Shown here piece after piece: positions 11,401-21,720 of a stretch of DNA of 64,000 bases. This stretch comes from Diphasiastrum complanatum. Its lineage: Eukaryota > Streptophyta > Lycopodiopsida > Lycopodiales > Lycopodiaceae. The notes under the pieces were generated by a model. That model made no database searches. It saw only the letters and a program-made list of their open reading frames with translations, and was not told where the DNA came from. Numbering within the stretch: the stretch's first letter is position 1; the number at the start of each line of letters is the position of its first letter. The stretch is taken from assembly GCA_029204225.1 (NCBI GenBank), contig CM055101.1, positions 44,330,180 through 44,394,179 of the forward strand, given 5' to 3'. The position numbers and the translations under genes are program-made.

Positions 11401-12194
11401 GCAGATGCCGAGTGTCAGGGCGCCCCCATCATCTCTTGCCAGCATGCCATACACAGAGTCCTAGCCAAAGCAGCCGCATGAGGTGCCTACAGTTCCTCCA
11501 GCTCCTCAGAGGGTGTATGTGCGTCGCACAGCTCCTCCAGTGCCACCGATGCCATTTAGGCCTGCAGCCCCTCCATCGCCGTCCACTTCTGCAGCACCAG
11601 GTCTCCATGGCAGGCCACCATCTGTGCCCAGGTTTTCTCTTGCAGCGCCCACATCCACAGTGGCTCCTCCAGTGGCAGCACCCACGTTTAGCAGCACCCA
11701 GGATGTACCAGTACCGGCCACCACAGCGCCCCTTTCAGTACATATCGCCACTGTGCTCGCCTCTTGCACAGGCAGTTCCTCCACCTGCAGCAGCCCCACG
11801 GGCACACACTCCACGAGCTCATCCTCCTTGCTCAGGTGCCCAGGGAGTTCCCTCTTTTGCTTCCCTATCCCAGCCGGCCTCAGCTTGGGCCCAGCCTAGC
11901 CAGCCAGGTGATTTGCATGGGGGTGACGAGTCATTGACAACTCCTCTTGTCCGCAAGAGACCAGGAAGGCCCAAGGGTGCACCGAACAAGAAAGGCAAGG
12001 CACAGAAACTGCCAGGGAGGAGAGGACGACCACGCAGGGCTCCAGGTAGAGGTAGAGGTGCAGTATCACAGCCAGTTGGAGCAGGTGTTGTTGGTTTGGC
12101 CTGCTTGGGGGCTGATGCGGAGGCTGATTGGGAGGATGAGGATGACGAGTCTTCCCCCTCAGATACACAGCCCATGCCAGTTCCAGACATGTAG
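8417..12194 (+). pseudogene. hAT-superfamily transposase (BED finger, DUF659-like core, dimerisation segment, AT-hook tail), disrupted
   Basis: The ATG at 8,417 opens a frame with an N-terminal BED-type finger (CQYC about 33 residues in, then LTRLKGHL). A long Pro/Ser-rich linker follows, then a DUF659-like transposase core: NIMSDGWIDVRRRPILNILV at 9,550-9,609, VVTDNATNCIQMG near 9,742-9,780 and a conserved CAAHDIDLLM. The frame slips at a run of six G at 9,657-9,662, where the protein continues in another frame to about 10,297. A GTAAGC donor sits at 10,298. After CTGCAG the exon 10,397-10,552 carries CERNWSTWALIHTRRRNRL, the hAT dimerisation motif, and GTGATT...TTGCAG separates it from an exon starting at 10,655. 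The tail is acidic, then Pro-rich, then has AT-hooks RPGRPKG and RRGRPRR near 11,960-12,055. TAG stops at 11,126-11,128 and 11,462-11,464 and a frame change near 11,760 break it. The segment normally between the core and the dimerisation motif is missing. Confidence 0.85.
11249..11320 (+). repeat. 24-bp coding tandem repeat, 3 copies
   Basis: Three units of the pattern GATGATTCAGAGGTTGGTGCACAG encode repeats of DDSEVGAQ in the acidic part of the hAT protein tail. Confidence 0.9.
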
Positions 12195-12800
12195 AGATAT
12201 CGGCTGCGAGAGTCAGCTTAGGGCCCTGAGTTGTCTCCAGAGCATTCATCTGAGTTAGAGCCAGAGCATTGATTGTGGCTCTGTTGTTTTAGTTTCAGTA
12301 GTTTGTCTCTAGCAGACGGTCTACCATTGTACTCAGATGATTTTTCACATTATATACAGTGTTTGGCCTACATTATCTGCTGAACATTGTGCGTATGTCG
12401 CTCTGTACATGTGATGCTTTATTTTCAATTTTATGTCGAATTCTATGTGCGTGTGTGAATCCTATTTTCATTTAATTTCGTTTGAAGTGAATGCTAGCTT
12501 CACATATATGCACCTACATCATGAGCACAACAATCATGGTATGCGCTCTGCCATCTCGATCGACCTTCTTCTCACAACACCCAGGTCCTTGAACACCCTC
12601 TCACAGCACCCTGTCTCTCAAACAGCCTGTCTCTCACAGCCTGTTCTCACAGCTTGTCACCGGCTCTCGCTTGCTCTCTCACTGTCTGTCAGTAGCTCTC
12701 TCACAGCCTCTGAAAATGCCGACCACAATGGCATTGTGAGTGCCTATTTATCCCCACAGCCTGATCGGCCATGTGGATCCCCATCATCCATCCATGTGCC
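12195..12800. other. 3' flank of the hAT gene
   Basis: No gene is recognised. Short CTCACAGCCTGT-like repeats occur at about 12,595-12,710. Confidence 0.4.
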
Positions 12801-12814
12801 TCCAGACTTGCCCC

Positions 12815-12986
12815 CATGTGATGCTCCTCCCCTGTGTTGGTCTCCCATTGGCCCCATGGTCTACTCACCCACAGTGCCCATGTGCCTCTGTACCTGCCCC
12901 CATGTGATGCTTCCCCCCTGAGTTGGTCTCCCATTGGCCCCATGGTCTGCTCACCCACAGTGCCCATGTGCCACTGCACCAGTCCC
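12815..12986. repeat. 86-bp tandem duplication
   Basis: Units 12,815-12,900 and 12,901-12,986 both begin CATGTGATGCT and contain TTGGTCTCCCATTGGCCCCA. A partial third unit precedes them at about 12,793. They differ at only a few positions, so the duplication is recent. Confidence 0.9.
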
Positions 12987-12996
12987 CTGCACCATG

Positions 12997-13235
12997 TATA
13001 GTACCCTCTTTTTTTACACCCAGGACACCTTTTTTTTTTTTTTTTTTTTTTCCATTTTTTTGTCCTTTTTTGGTAAGTAATAGGCAAAAAAAAACTATTA
13101 AATATTTAAAAAAATAAAAAAATTTAAAAAATGGTACCGCCCTGGTACCGCGGATCCCAGGGCGGTACCGTACCGGTGGTACCACTGATATGGTACCGGC
13201 GGTACCATACCAGCGGTACCAGAGGGTGTACTATG
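12997..13235. mobile_element. MITE-like element or hAT end with GGTACC palindrome cluster
   Basis: The left end reads TATAGTACCCTCT and the right end, reversed, CATAGTACACCCTCT, an imperfect inverted repeat. Poly-T and A/T tracts fill 13,028-13,132. The right part carries seven copies of GGTACC between 13,133 and 13,220, including perfect 13-bp arms GGTACCGCCCTGG at 13,133-13,145 and 13,157-13,169. No 8-bp target duplication was found, because the right flank is an (AT)n run. It could instead be the 3' end of the neighbouring hAT element. Confidence 0.5.
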
Positions 13236-13799
13236 ATATATATATATATATGTATTGTATGGGAGGCATGACAAATTTTGCCACAATAAATTGATGAGGA
13301 ATGGAGGGTTTGCCACGTATCATTTGTGATGACATGGAAACTTGTGAATGGGAAAAGTTATCCCATTCAAACTTTGTAAGTTCAATACATCAAGCCTCTG
13401 TTGTGTGCATAGTCTTGAGCTTACGACTTGAACATGTCTCCTAAAGCAAACCTGCTCCAAGGCAACTAGGGAGGATTGACTCTTCACTAATGGACTAGTG
13501 GCTACCTACCTCATGCTGAAAATGGGACCTATGAAGACCTATATAGTATGTGTATGAAGAAACTATGTATAGTGGCTTTGTTCATATCACATTTTTGGTG
13601 CAGATTTCTATCAAAAGTATTATGTAGGGCTCTTAGCTACGCGGAAAGGGACAAGGTTTGATCTATAACTGAAATTTCAACAAGTTATGGAGATTCTCTC
13701 TCTAGAGAGCACAAATGGAATAGGAGGCAAATCTGGTTTTTTGATCAGATTTTACCTATAAGGTCTTTTCTAATCTTTTTTGTGTGGTTTCTAGGAAGA
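13236..13799. other. no gene recognised
   Basis: A short (AT)n run lies at 13,236-13,251. The rest has no recognisable domain. It may include leader sequence of the copia remnant that follows. Confidence 0.4.
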
Positions 13800-14130
13800 T
13801 CTTTACATATACTTCGAGGGAGAATTTATTTCCCTTGGTGAAAGTTCCAAATTAGATGGTAAAAATTACATGGTTTGGAAATTTGAAATCAAGAATATTT
13901 TTGTTATGTTAGATCTATGGGATTTGACAATAGGAGAAGAAGATCTTCTCCTCCCTGAAAATGATACATCTAATGAGGAGGATGCAACTTTCAAGAGGAA
14001 AAAGGTTGTTGATAAAAGAGCTAGTAGAGCACTAGCCATAATCAATATGTTTATCAAGGATAGCCCTTATTCCACACGTCACTGAGGACATTGTACCATT
14101 GGAGCTGAGATGTGTACACATATATATGCT
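13800..14130 (+). pseudogene. copia gag N-terminus remnant
   Basis: The frame reads SKLDGKNYMVWKFEIKN and continues through LDLWDLTIGEE, KRKKVVDKRASRALAIINM and, after a frame change, TEDIVP. This is the conserved start of plant Ty1/copia gag. It breaks off before the zinc knuckle. The next copia part on the same strand starts near 14,790, on the far side of an LTR-like insertion. Confidence 0.8.
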
Positions 14131-14263
14131 CTCCATTTGGTCCCTTGACATATTTTTGAGGAGAGCCATTATGAGGTCCTATTCCCAATAATAACATAGG
14201 CAACACACAATGGTGTAGGACTGAGCATGGCGAAGACGAATCAACTTCGTTGGTGGTGGTGGT

Positions 14264-14720
14264 TGTTAGCGCCTTTACTCCCGGTTATTTACAGTTTTCA
14301 GAGACACATGTACGTTTTGTAATTATTGTAACTTGTAAATAGACTGTAATTAGTTGGCATTGGACCTCAGAGACTCGTGCTTAGCTTTGGCATGGGTACT
14401 GGGTCATTTATTAGGAGTGGCTGGACTGACCTCCTAAAAAGTAGGAGAGTTGACTATTCAATGGGACACTTGTCATATGCTCACTGGGACACTTGGTCTA
14501 GTGAATGAGTGACACATGTCAGTGTTGACCGGTCAACATGACACGTGTCACATGCTCACAGGGACACTTGGTCCAGTGTATGAGTGACACATGTCAGCCT
14601 ACTCACTTGCCTGTGTTAGGGTACTGCCAAGTGGCAAGTGTCGACTATGCATGGAATTGGCCATGTGTCGACATTAGGAAAGGTCAGGGTTAAGGGGTGC
14701 TTGAGGATTGTGCATAAGTG
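14264..14720 (+). repeat. LTR-like block, copy 2, inside a copia remnant
   Basis: It starts TGTTAGC and shares with 2,965-3,210 the run GGACTGACCTCCTAAAAAGT and the following ~240 bp. It contains an internal tandem duplication of about 75 bp (14,450-14,524 and 14,525-14,599) that copy 1 lacks. It sits between gag and protease blocks of a plus-strand copia remnant, so it looks like a solo LTR insertion. Its right end is uncertain. Confidence 0.6.
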
Positions 14721-14789
14721 AGCCTAGAAAGAGACATTCCTCATCATAATCTATGCAGCAAAGGTTGGGAGGAGACAAGGCAGCCAGCT

Positions 14790-15625
14790 CCACCATGTTT
14801 CGTGTGCTCTGATGTTTGTACATGCAGGGAAATCGACAAGGATCGACATTGCGGATCGCTGCGCACGAGATAAGCTAGGTTTAAGTGAAGTTTCAGACTT
14901 GGACTCTGACAATGGTCTTAGCGATGAGTACCTACTCATGGTGAATCCAAACTCAACAAGCGATGAGGAATGGGTAATGGACAGCGGAGCATCTTCACAC
15001 GTGACTCCTAGAATGGATTAATTTTCATCCTTTTCCAAAGGTGTAAATGGTCAAGTTGTGCTAGGAGATAAAAGCACAAAATATATAGTTGGCAAAGCTG
15101 ATATTCCAATTCAATTCAATTCTGGATTTTCAAGTGTGAAAAAATGCTTTGCTTATTCCTAACCTTGTTCGAAATCTTTTATCGGTTGGTGCTATATATA
15201 ACCGATCACATGCTTGTGGAATTCTACAATGATAGGTGCTTCATTGAAAAACTTAAAGCAAGATATTAAAATCATTGCTAGCAGCTTTAGAGATGAAGGA
15301 AAATTGTACAAGCTTAATACAATACTTGATCAACGCTTTGTCTTCAAAAGTTGTTAATCAAAGTTTACTTTGGTATTGAAGACATGGTCACTTACATTAT
15401 AAAAGCATCAAGTATCTTCATGATCAAAATCTTGTATTTGGCTTACCTCTAATCGAGATTAGCCAAGAGGTATGTGAACCTTGTGTCTATGGCAAGCAAC
15501 ATCAACAAAAGTTTTTGTTGGATGGTTCAATGTGAGTCAAATCAATCTTGGAGCTCATTCATAGCAATATTTGGGGACCAGCCCAAATCCAAAGTATTGG
15601 TGGCTCAACATACTTTTTAACCTTC
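14790..15625 (+). pseudogene. copia protease and integrase N-terminal remnant
   Basis: The frame at 14,812-15,021 ends in EEWVMDSGASSHVTPRMD, the copia protease with catalytic D-S-G. Further frames give LLIPNLVRNLLSVGAI (15,150-15,200), then GHLHYKSIKYLHDQ, GLPLIEISQEVCEPCVYGKQ and LELIHSNIWGP (15,385-15,590), matching GAG-pre-integrase and integrase start. Similarity stops abruptly after GGSTYFLTF at about 15,625, where a minus-strand LINE fragment begins. Confidence 0.85.
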
Positions 15626-15626
15626 A

Positions 15627-16200
15627 GAGCTGTCGCCCTCTCTAGTCATAGAGACTAGAGATATAATCCAAAAAGTGTGGGGAAAGGGAGCAACCCTGTT
15701 TCACCCCAGTGGTGCTCCATATATTGTCTGAGATGTCGGCGTCACTCCGAAAGCAATCAAGGACTCGCTCATAGATTGCCACCATCGCTAGGATTGCATC
15801 AGTGGAGAAGTCGAGATCTTGTAACTGCTGGTTGAGAAGGGAATGTGGGACAGAATCAAAGGCTTTCTTGAAGTCAACAAAACAATAGTAAACCCTCTGT
15901 CTCCTATGTCTGGCTTTTCGATGATAGCTCGAAGAGTGAGGACGTGGTCTATAGTGGAATAGTGAGCTCGAAAGCTTGCCTGGCCCATAGCATGTAATCT
16001 CTTGATCTCTGCCTTAGAACTTATTGCTGACCGAAGGATAGTGCCATACAACTTTGCAATAACCTGCCCAATCATGATAGTACGATAGCTACCAGGATTC
16101 ATGGGGTCACCATTTTTGTGGATGGGATGGATAATATTAGTACACCAGGAGGATGGAAAACCAGACACAACAACATGGTTGAGTAGAGTATTGTAGGGTC
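15627..16200 (-). mobile_element. LINE remnant (reverse transcriptase N-terminal half)
   Basis: Minus-strand frame 15,788-16,200 reads VVSGFPSSWCTNIIHPIHKN, GSYRTIMIGQVIAKLYGTIL and MGQASFRAHYSTIDHVLTLR, very close to the ORF2 copies at 23.3-23.5 and 28.7-28.9 kb. The segment 15,627-15,790 continues with decayed QGCSL-region sequence. It is truncated at both ends and abuts copia sequence on its left. Confidence 0.9.
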
Positions 16201-16833
16201 CAAGAACCTTTTGCTTTGTTTGGCTTTGTTTGTATCCACATTCGCAAACGTGGCAAAGGCCTGTGCCACATTTGTAAACATGGCAAAAGCTTGGCACTTC
16301 AAATTTGCATGTTTTTGAAACAATGCAAACACATTTGCTGGTAGAAATGCTTGCAGAAGATATGAGACAAAGAGCCTTTTACTAAGTTGAGGTGCTCAAT
16401 AGTTCAAATGGAGATACATACTATTACAACACATCCAAAGATTGGTTCAAATGTAGGAAAACCCTGCTCTTAATGTTTTTGATGCTCTAGATAATCTATC
16501 AAGCCAATCTTGTGTGTCATATGGAAGGCAACTGCAATTTGTTCTATATGAGCAACATGATCAATATGTTATGCATATCTAGAGCAATTAGATGAGATTG
16601 GTCCAACCAAGGTACATCATATTCATGTTGTTATGAATCAGCCACGAGGTATGAGCATACCATTATTATCCACATAAGGCACTAGACCAATGTTATGATT
16701 TTACAATTCAAAATGATAGATGAGACTCAGATTGTTCTAGATGTGCCGTATGAGGTTGTTCCAGATGAGGAACAACTACAACATTAGGGTGATTTGCCAT
16801 ATGAGACAAATGTTGTTATTGACCATTATATGA

Positions 16834-16836
<3 letters not shown>
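16201..16836. other. no gene recognised
   Basis: Short frames only. A repeated motif with CGCAAACGTGGCAAAGGC / GTAAACATGGCAAAAGC occurs at 16,243-16,292. It could be decayed retroelement sequence. Confidence 0.4.

Positions 16837-16910
<74 letters not shown>
16837..16910. repeat. (TC)37 microsatellite at a LINE 5' junction
   Basis: Uninterrupted dinucleotide run immediately followed by LINE ORF1 sequence. Confidence 0.97.
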
Positions 16911-16913
<3 letters not shown>

Positions 16914-17285
16914 ACCTGAGATCTATACACCTCCCAAGTCATTTGAGCAATACATTTTCTCCTACATCGAGCAAATCAAGAACGAATCCACCTCTCTACT
17001 AAAAGAAATGGGACAGTTCCAAACAATCATTCACACTATGGCCGCCGAATGGGAGATCATGTTAGCCCGGATTACTTCTTTGGAGGCAGCAATAAGTAAC
17101 CAAGGAGAAACTACTAAGATTCAAGAGTTGGAAGAGAAGATAGAGCAACATAAGGCCGAGACAAAATCGTGGGCTTCTCTGTTCAAGGAGGATGTTAGGG
17201 CCAAATACGTCCTGGCAGGTTCTGCTAGATCTAATGATGAGCTTGGAATGCAGGATTCCAAGATTTCTCCTCCGAATAAGATATA
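16911..17285 (+). mobile_element. LINE ORF1 fragment (coiled-coil region)
   Basis: The frame reads IYTPPKSFEQYIFSYIEQIK and then LEEKIEQHKAETKSWASLF. It parallels PYTPSKSIELFSSWQIDQFK and LETKIEKQHEEALSWASVL in ORF1 of the LINE at 26.4-26.7 kb. It begins exactly at the end of the (TC)37 run and ends where gypsy sequence starts at about 17,286. Confidence 0.75.
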
Positions 17286-18640
17286 GAGAGACTATTCCAT
17301 TAGGAATGGGTTACTTTTCCGGAATGGAAAAGTTTGTGTGCCAGAAAATGATGATATAAGGGCCCAAATCCTGCATGAATGTCATGACAGCCCGTGTGCA
17401 GGGCACCCTGGCGCTCAAAGGATGCTTGAGTTAGTAAAAAGGAACTTTTACTAGCCAAACTTAAAAAGTCAAGTGGAGGCATTCGTAAGTGTGCGCAATG
17501 CCAAGTTAACAAAGCTGAAAGACTTAAGGCAGTTGGTTTGTTAATGCCCTTGGAAATTCCCGAAAGAAAGTGGGAAAGCATTTCCATGGACTTTGTGGTT
17601 GGGCTACCTCGGACGGGGAAGCAAAATGATGCCATTTGGGTAATAGTTGACAGGTTAACTAAAATGGCGCAGTTCATACCAACCAAGCAAACTATCAAAG
17701 CTTCTGAACTTGCACAACTTTTCATGGAAAAGTTGTTCAGGTTGTTTGGTTTGCCGAATGACATTGTTAGTGATCGAGACCCAAAGTTCACTGGCAAATT
17801 CTGGCAAGCGGTCTTTGAGAAATTAGAGACCACTTTGAGTTTGGGGTCATCAGATCATCCTGAATCGGATGGTCAGACAGAGAGGACAAACCAGTCTATG
17901 GAAGACATGCTTCGGGCATATGTTTCCAAAAGACAGTCGAATTGGGAAAGGTACCTTCCAATGATTGAGTTTGCGTATAACAGCGCAAAGCACTCAGCGA
18001 TGGGTTTTAGTCCATTTTCTCTTATGTATGGTTTCCAGCCTAGGGCTCCCATTTCAGTGGGCCTCAAAGGCCTCAAGGTTAAGGCAGCAGTAGATTTCCT
18101 ACATGATATGCAAGAAATGTTGCTTGTTGCTCGCGAAAACATAAAAGCAGCTCAAGATAGAGCCCAGTTTTACGCTAATCAAAAGCGACAACCTAGGGTC
18201 TACGAGGAGGGGGCTTGGGTATATCTTAGAATTCCAAAAGATTCCAAGGTATTAAAGACTGGGAAATGTCCTAAGTTATCACCTCGTTACAAAGGGCCAT
18301 TCCGTATAGTAAAGAAACTCCATCGGAATGCGTATTAGCTAGAACTTCCTCAAGATGTTAAGGTACATCCAATTTTTTCATATTAGTCATTTAAAGGAAC
18401 GACTTGGTGGAAAGGATGACTTGATGCCTCAAGAAGACTTAGTTCAGCTGGAAGACCTATGATCCTTTGTACCTACTGAACCACAGGCCATAGTTGGTGT
18501 ACATCAACGTGGGCTCAGGAACCGGCAGGTAACTGAGTACTTGGTTCGTTGGAAGGGAAGTTCCGAGGACGATGATACTTGGGAGAAGGAACATGACCTT
18601 AAACTGAAATTCCCTGGATTCCTTCCTTAGATAAGGAATT
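17286..18640 (+). pseudogene. Ty3/gypsy chromovirus 3' half: integrase and chromodomain
   Basis: A single long frame (17,538-18,338) holds the integrase core: [20 protein letters not shown] (first Asp), SDRDPKFTGKFW (second Asp) and [16 protein letters not shown] (Glu). It is followed by [10 protein letters not shown] and LSPRYKGPFRIVKKL. Upstream, in another frame, the HHCC region survives as LHECHDSPCAGHPG, RMLELVKRNFY and CAQCQVNKAERL, with one stop at 17,451-17,453. After the stop at 18,336 decayed VHPIF and then RQVTEYLVRWKG-like chromodomain sequence run to about 18,625. This is a chromovirus truncated on its 5' side by a junction with LINE sequence. Confidence 0.9.
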
Positions 18641-18657
18641 TTTTAAGGAAGAGGGAA

Positions 18658-19099
18658 TGTTTGGGACCCAACTCCCTTGGGTCCCAAACCCAAACTTGAG
18701 ACTGGACGATGACTGGGCCTGTAGACTTGACCGGTGACTCGTGAACCTGCATGGTTGCCACGTGTCATGATCTAGGTGTGCACATGGCTTGGAGTCTCTC
18801 TCCTTGGAGGTATACAAGGGGAGGAGGACTCTTTTGCCATCCATTCTGTCTACCTAGGAGGAGGTGGATGGAGAGCGTGTGCACGGCCAGGATGTTTGCT
18901 AGCATGAGGCAAGAGATGGCTGAGAGCCTAGGTGGTGGTATGGGACGCCGTCTGGGAGGGAGGTCGGATCTAGCTTGATACGGTCACAGGCCAGGGCATG
19001 GTGAGTGGACCCGGATTAGGTCCTATGGCGGGGTGGAACGTGAATCGTTCGGTCTCTTGTGGTTAACCGACATCTGGAGGTTTGCAGTAATAAGGGAAT

Positions 19100-19164
<65 letters not shown>

Positions 19165-19269
19165 TAATAAAGCAAAGACATAAACTCCTTTTGGAGTTAC
19201 TAGAGGAATTTGATTACGAGTTTACTCTTGATTCAGTTTCAATGGATTTGTTATCGTAAAAATCTGACA
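18658..19269 (+). repeat. 3' LTR of the gypsy element
   Basis: Purine-rich AAGGAAGAGGGAA precedes TGTTTGGGACCC, and the block ends ATCTGACA, giving TG/CA ends. Its first bases form a strong hairpin, GTTTGGGACCCAA (18,659-18,671) against TTGGGTCCCAAAC (18,677-18,689). A TATA-like GGTATACAAG lies near 18,807. A (TC) run occupies 19,105-19,161. The 5' LTR is absent, so the right end rests on the termini alone. Confidence 0.6.
19105..19161. repeat. (TC)28 microsatellite inside the gypsy LTR
   Basis: Uninterrupted run close to the LTR 3' end. Confidence 0.97.
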
Positions 19270-19348
19270 TTGAAATTGTATGGTTTGTTAATTGGTCGTG
19301 TAGACCATACTGATTTCCATGGACATTAAACAAGCTAATCTAATCTAA

Positions 19349-19415
<67 letters not shown>
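19349..19415. repeat. (TC)n microsatellite at a LINE 5' junction
   Basis: Near-perfect run with one CTATCT interruption. LINE ORF2 sequence begins directly at its right end. Confidence 0.97.
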
Positions 19416-19417
<2 letters not shown>

Positions 19418-20185
19418 ACATCAGCTTGCTATTGAGACAGGCAGATATTCAGGCATTTTGAGAGAGCATCGGATATGCCAGATATGCACATTGGGTGTAG
19501 TGGAGGATGAGTTTCATTTTATCTTTATATGCCCTACATACTATGAGATACGTGGCCGATATCACTGTTTATATCGTGACACTCCTATTACCCTCAGTAC
19601 ATTTTTGGGGTATCAGGATCCCAGATGTGTCGGCCTTTTACTACGAGAGATGCTTATGTTGAGAGCCTCTTTGCTACCATCGGAGAGTATTACTGATTCT
19701 AGCCAGCATCTCATTACTAGCTTCTTTCAGAAGCGGGAGCGTGATGACCTATCAGATGATGAGGCAGTCATACCGGTGAGGGCGAAGGCCCAACGGGCTC
19801 AGCCACCACCTCTTGCCAGATCTATGCGCGCCTCTAGAGCTACCAGAGCTCCTCGATCACAGCCCACAGCTGCTATGGGTATCAAACGCTTTTTTCGAGA
19901 TTGATATTTATCCTTTTACTTTCCTCAACAGAGTAGGTGGTTAAGCTCTTGCACTTGTACCCTCTTCAGAGCTGGAGGTTAAGCTCTTGTGTATCTGCTC
20001 TTTTTATGCATTTTATGATTCTATATTGGCTATGTCTTTTTCTAGCTCGAGAGAGTTCTCTATTGTCTTTTCCATTTAGACTAGTGTTTTTTAGTATGTT
20101 GTCCGACATGGACAGTAATCCTACGAGACATGTACTTATTCATTCTGTCTTATGTGCCCTTGGGCACTCAACAAACATTAATACA

Positions 20186-20188
<3 letters not shown>
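19416..20188 (+). mobile_element. 5'-truncated LINE copy: zinc-finger C-terminus and 3' UTR
   Basis: From CATCAGCTTGCTATTGAGAC onward it matches the end of ORF2. The frame 19,458-19,904 reads RICQICTLGVVEDEFHFIFI, then PTYYEIRGRYHCLY, then a basic/acidic tail ending FFRD. The CxxC...H....C finger has the last Cys retained (ICP). The 3' UTR resembles the ends of the long copies (GACATGTACTTATTC, TTATGTGCCCTTGGGCA, ATTAATACATTTTC). It is bounded by (CT)n tracts on both sides. Confidence 0.9.

Positions 20189-20272
<84 letters not shown>
20189..20272. repeat. (TC)42 microsatellite between two LINE copies
   Basis: Uninterrupted run joining the 3' tail of one LINE copy to the 5' start of the next. 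Confidence 0.97.
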
Positions 20273-20275
<3 letters not shown>

Positions 20276-20380
20276 CGCGCGCGATGGTGGCGCCTTCCCG
20301 ATCCCCTGCTGACGCCCTACTAACCTGACCCTGCTGACGCCTCTCCCTCTGATGATCCACCTGCCCGATCCACCTGCTGA

Positions 20381-20382
<2 letters not shown>

Positions 20383-20449
<67 letters not shown>
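20383..20449. repeat. (CT)33 microsatellite in the LINE 5' region
   Basis: Uninterrupted run about 110 bp after the LINE start. Confidence 0.97.
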
Positions 20450-20455
<6 letters not shown>

Positions 20456-20821
20456 TGCTCCTTCACCCTGCTATCCACCCCTCCTACCTCCTCGATGGCA
20501 CCTCCTCGTTCCACTGCTGCCGCCCGTCGCCCATCACGCTCCCCTCCTACCCTCGCTACCATCTCCCCCCTCCCCCTCGTTGATCACACACCCCCCCCCC
20601 CACCTCCACCCCCGATGTAGATGCTCCCCCTGCTGCCACCTTCCCTACTCCCACCTCCATTGCTGCTCCTGCAGCTGCTACCCCTGCTGCCTCCCCCCTA
20701 ACCTCCACCCCCTATGTAGCTCCTCCTCCTGCTGTCGCCTCCCCTACTCCCACCTCCATCGCTGCTGCTGCAGCTACTCCCCCTATTGTCACCTCCCCTA
20801 CTTCCACCTCCATAGCAGCAG

Positions 20822-20840
20822 TTGCTACTCCCGCTGCAGA

Positions 20841-20877
<37 letters not shown>

Positions 20878-21720
20878 TGCTGTCATCTCCCCCACCCCCG
20901 CCCTCCCTGCTATAGCAGTGCCGCCCCCTACTGTCACCTCCCCTACACTCCCCTCCCTCGTTGCATCTGAGCCACCCCCTGCTGCCACCTCCCCTACATT
21001 CGCCCTCCTTGCTGATTGCATCTCCCTCCACCTCGTTGATCTCGATACTGGTATCAATATTGGCACCACCTCAACCCTACCTGCAGTTCTGGATCCCATT
21101 CTTCCTACTCCGCCCATCGCTAGCTCACAACCTACAGCTAGCATCCCATATACGCCCTCCAAATCAACTGAATTGTTCTCTTCTTGGCAGATTGATCAAA
21201 TCAGGGCCGATTTCCAGACTTTGCGGCAAGAAATCTCGCAGTTGAAAGGAACGGTTACGTCCTTGATTCACGAGAAGAACATGCTGCAGTCCAAAGTTGC
21301 GCCCCTATCTCTTCGGTTATCTCAGCCACCATCTTGGAATAGAAAACACGAGACCAAAAAGCGAATAACATTAGAGTTCGTGGGATTCCGGATACACAGG
21401 ATGCCTTGGCTGAAGCCAAACGCTTTCTTGACACCACTCTCGGGCACAGGACGGACGGGCTAGATACCGCATGGAGGACCACCAGAGATGCAGCCACACT
21501 CATCATTTGCTTCACTTCCCTCGCGAGTCGCCGAGATGCTTTGCGGTGCAGAGCTAAGCTACGTGGTACCACTATCTACATGGATGACGACCTCACGTAT
21601 ATCCAGGTAGAGGAGAGGCGCAAGGCCTTTTGGGCAGCCCGTGAGTCTGGCAGACGAGTCATTTATCGGGATGGATGAGTGCGCTTCCTTGATAGCGCTC
21701 CTAGCAGCTCCCCGTGCTAG
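20822..21720 (+). pseudogene. LINE copy 1 ORF1 (RNA-binding protein), disrupted
   Basis: A Pro/Ala/Ser-rich N-terminal part includes a run of about 28 C at 20,847-20,874. Then come YTPSKSTELFSSWQIDQIR and the coiled-coil segment QEISQLKGTVTSLIHEKN. About 135 bp present in copy 2 are missing here just after QSKVA, which shifts the frame. The C-terminal half returns at 21,406 with LGHRTDGLDTAWRTTRDAA and RGTTIYMDDDLTYIQVEERR. This layout (coiled coil, RRM-like fold, C-terminal domain) is that of L1-type ORF1 proteins, which coat the element RNA. An extra TGA at 21,676-21,678 replaces CGA of copy 2. ORF1 ends with TAG at 21,718-21,720. No convincing ATG start was identified. Confidence 0.75.

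Noticed and set aside
13028-13050. Poly-T run as a retroposed poly-A tail
   Set aside because: It lies inside an element with inverted ends, next to a palindrome cluster like those in the other MITEs, and no retroposed gene adjoins it.
20130-20562. Open frames coding for runs of Ser-Leu or Arg-Glu
   Set aside because: They are translations of (CT)n microsatellites, not genes.
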